Origin: an uncultured Verrucomicrobia subdivision 3 bacterium
Lineage (GTDB): Bacteria; Verrucomicrobiota; Verrucomicrobiia; Limisphaerales; UBA11358
Reading direction: 5' to 3'
NCBI GenBank assembly: GCA_903861445.1
Contig: CAIOUK010000154.1
Location: 1-6,887 of the forward strand
DNA: 6,887 nucleotides
Position 1 is the stretch's first letter; each line of letters begins with the position of its first letter. A model generated the notes under the pieces. It worked only from the letters and a program-made list of their open reading frames with translations. It ran no database searches and had not been told where the DNA came from. Positions 5,584-6,887 of the stretch are shown here, in pieces. A program made the position numbers and the translations under genes.

Positions 5584-6887
5584 TTAGCGTCTGCCCAGCC
5601 GCGCCAGCAGCTTGGGGTGGATGCCGTCGAAGCCGCCGTTGCTGAACACCACCACCACGTCGCCGCCCTGCGCGTGCTGCGCGAGGTGCGCGACGATGGC
5701 GTTCGCATCCGGCAGATACGCCGCTTCCTTGCCGGAAGCCTTGATGTCGGCCATCAGCTTTTCAGGATTTAACCGCTCGTCGGCGGGGATTTGCTCCAGC
5801 CGCGCCACTTCGGAAACCACGACCGCATTCGCATCGGCAAACGATGATGCCAGTTCCTCCTGAAAAACATTGCGGCGCGTGGTGTTGCTGCGCGGCTCGA
5901 ATACCGCCCAGATTTTTTCCTTCGCGTAACGCAGCCGCAACGCCTTGAGCGTCTCGCGGATGGCCGTGGGATGATGGCCGAAATCATCAATGATCGTCAC
6001 GCCGCCGGCGATGCCCTTCACTTCCAGTCGCCGCTTGATGCCCTTGAATGTGTCGAACGCGCTCTGGATTTGCTTGTTCGACAAGCCGCAATGTTTCGCC
6101 GCGCCAATGACGGCAAGCGCGTTGCGCACGTTGAGTTCGCCAACGAGATTCAGATGGAACTTGAAGCTGGGGATTTCAAACGTCGTCGCCGTCGGGCCGA
6201 AGCGCAGGTTGAAACCTTGCACCGCGTTACCTTCGGCCAGACCGAAACGCTTCACCGGACAATGCGTTACATTCAGCAGCGGCGAGAGATTCGCGTCGTC
6301 GCCATTACCGAGCAAAAGTCCGTTGCGCGGCACGAGACGGATGAAGTGCGAAAATGTTTTCTTCACCGCGTCGAGATTTTCAAAAATGTCCGCGTGGTCG
6401 AACTCCAGATTGTTGATGATGGCAACTTCCGGCTGGTAATGGATGAACTTGCTGCGCTTGTCGAAAAACGCGGTGTCGTATTCGTCGCCTTCGATGATGA
6501 ACCATTCGCTGTCCGTGAACCGCGCACCCTGCGAAAAATTGTTCGGGATGCCGCCGATGAGATAGCTCGGGTTCAGCCCGTTGTGCTCGAAGAGCCACGT
6601 CAGCAGCGAGGTTGTGGTGGTCTTGCCGTGCGTGCCGGCGACGACGATGGAGCGTTTGCCGCGAATGAAAAATTCCGCCAGCAGCGCCGCCAGCGAGCAA
6701 TAGCGCAGCTTGTGGTCGAGCACATATTCCGCCTCCGGGTTGCCGCGCGAAATGGCGTTGCCGATGACGACGAGGTCGGGCTTGGATGCAAGGTTGCGCT
6801 CGTCGTAGCCGTTCATCACCGGAATTTTCTTGGCGGCGAGGAACGACGCCATCGGCTCATAGACATTCTGGTCGGAACCGGTGACGG
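5584..6887 (-). CDS. mpl: UDP-N-acetylmuramate:L-Ala-gamma-D-Glu-meso-DAP ligase (murein tripeptide recycling; N-terminus beyond window)
   Basis: Attaches the recycled tripeptide L-Ala-gamma-D-Glu-meso-diaminopimelate to UDP-N-acetylmuramic acid using ATP, returning old cell wall to peptidoglycan synthesis in the cytoplasm. The frame is open to the right edge: 11 residues ('VTGSDQNVYEP') precede the Met at 6852, which is internal, so roughly the first 25 residues are missing. Counting from that Met, the ATP-binding loop 'AGTHGKTTT' is at 72-80, 'EGDEYDTAFFDKRSKF' at 121-136, and 'NNLEFDHADIF' at 147-157. The last two mark Mpl and separate it from MurC. 'DDFGHHPTAIRET' (289-301), 'FEPRSNTTRR' (318-327) and 'VFSNGGFDGIH' (402-412) form the C-terminal Mur-ligase domain. 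In 'DDFGHHP', Gly stands where E. coli Mpl has Ala as I recall it, as in MurC, and this should not affect the call. It ends 58 bp before the small membrane genes. Confidence 0.97.
   Translation of the reverse strand, partial: VTGSDQNVYEPMASFLAAKKIPVMNGYDERNLASKPDLVVIGNAISRGNPEAEYVLDHKLRYCSLAALLAEFFIRGKRSIVVAGTHGKTTTTSLLTWLFEHNGLNPSYLIGGIPNNFSQGARFTDSEWFIIEGDEYDTAFFDKRSKFIHYQPEVAIINNLEFDHADIFENLDAVKKTFSHFIRLVPRNGLLLGNGDDANLSPLLNVTHCPVKRFGLAEGNAVQGFNLRFGPTATTFEIPSFKFHLNLVGELNVRNALAVIGAAKHCGLSNKQIQSAFDTFKGIKRRLEVKGIAGGVTIIDDFGHHPTAIRETLKALRLRYAKEKIWAVFEPRSNTTRRNVFQEELASSFADANAVVVSEVARLEQIPADERLNPEKLMADIKASGKEAAYLPDANAIVAHLAQHAQGGDVVVVFSNGGFDGIHPKLLARLGRR

Overview
The window looks like a stretch of ordinary chromosome from a Gram-negative bacterium, most probably a member of the Verrucomicrobiota (Pedosphaera/Limisphaera-like). 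The phylum call is an inference. It rests on the N-terminus of the SurA/PpiD-like protein (a short 'GTIRKH' stretch running straight into one membrane anchor), on start codons that mostly lack a clear Shine-Dalgarno sequence, on a type of intergenic repeat I associate with that group, and on the overall protein style. The presence of mpl shows that the cell makes and recycles meso-diaminopimelate peptidoglycan.

Layout, left to right. Positions 1-3390 hold a minus-strand run of three genes, read in the order hemB (porphobilinogen synthase), a membrane-anchored SurA/PpiD-like periplasmic folding factor, and an RluA-type pseudouridine synthase cut by the left edge. The last two overlap by four bases (GTGA), so they are probably translationally coupled. 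Positions 3391-3695 are a divergent intergenic region with a roughly 120-bp repeat element and a candidate promoter. Positions 3696-4805 hold a plus-strand pair: a stand-alone GAF-domain protein and a membrane-anchored DUF4230 protein. Positions 4811-5525 hold two small minus-strand genes for three-helix membrane proteins, in DNA of clearly lower GC than the rest. Positions 5584-6887 are mpl, the murein tripeptide recycling ligase, whose N-terminus lies beyond the right edge.

How the genes fit together: most of the window is housekeeping (haem synthesis, envelope protein folding, RNA modification, cell-wall recycling). The two small membrane proteins lie downstream of mpl on the same strand and could be read from it, although a structured 58-bp spacer separates them. 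The GAF-DUF4230 pair and the small membrane pair are the only parts without a clear role. I found no CRISPR array, transposase, tRNA, rRNA, phage gene or toxin-antitoxin pair, and no convincing new multi-gene system. The best leads are modest: a PpiD-like protein with no recognisable parvulin domain and a 40-residue internal repeat, the intergenic repeat with matching inverted ends, and the low-GC membrane-protein pair with a hairpin next to its ribosome binding site.
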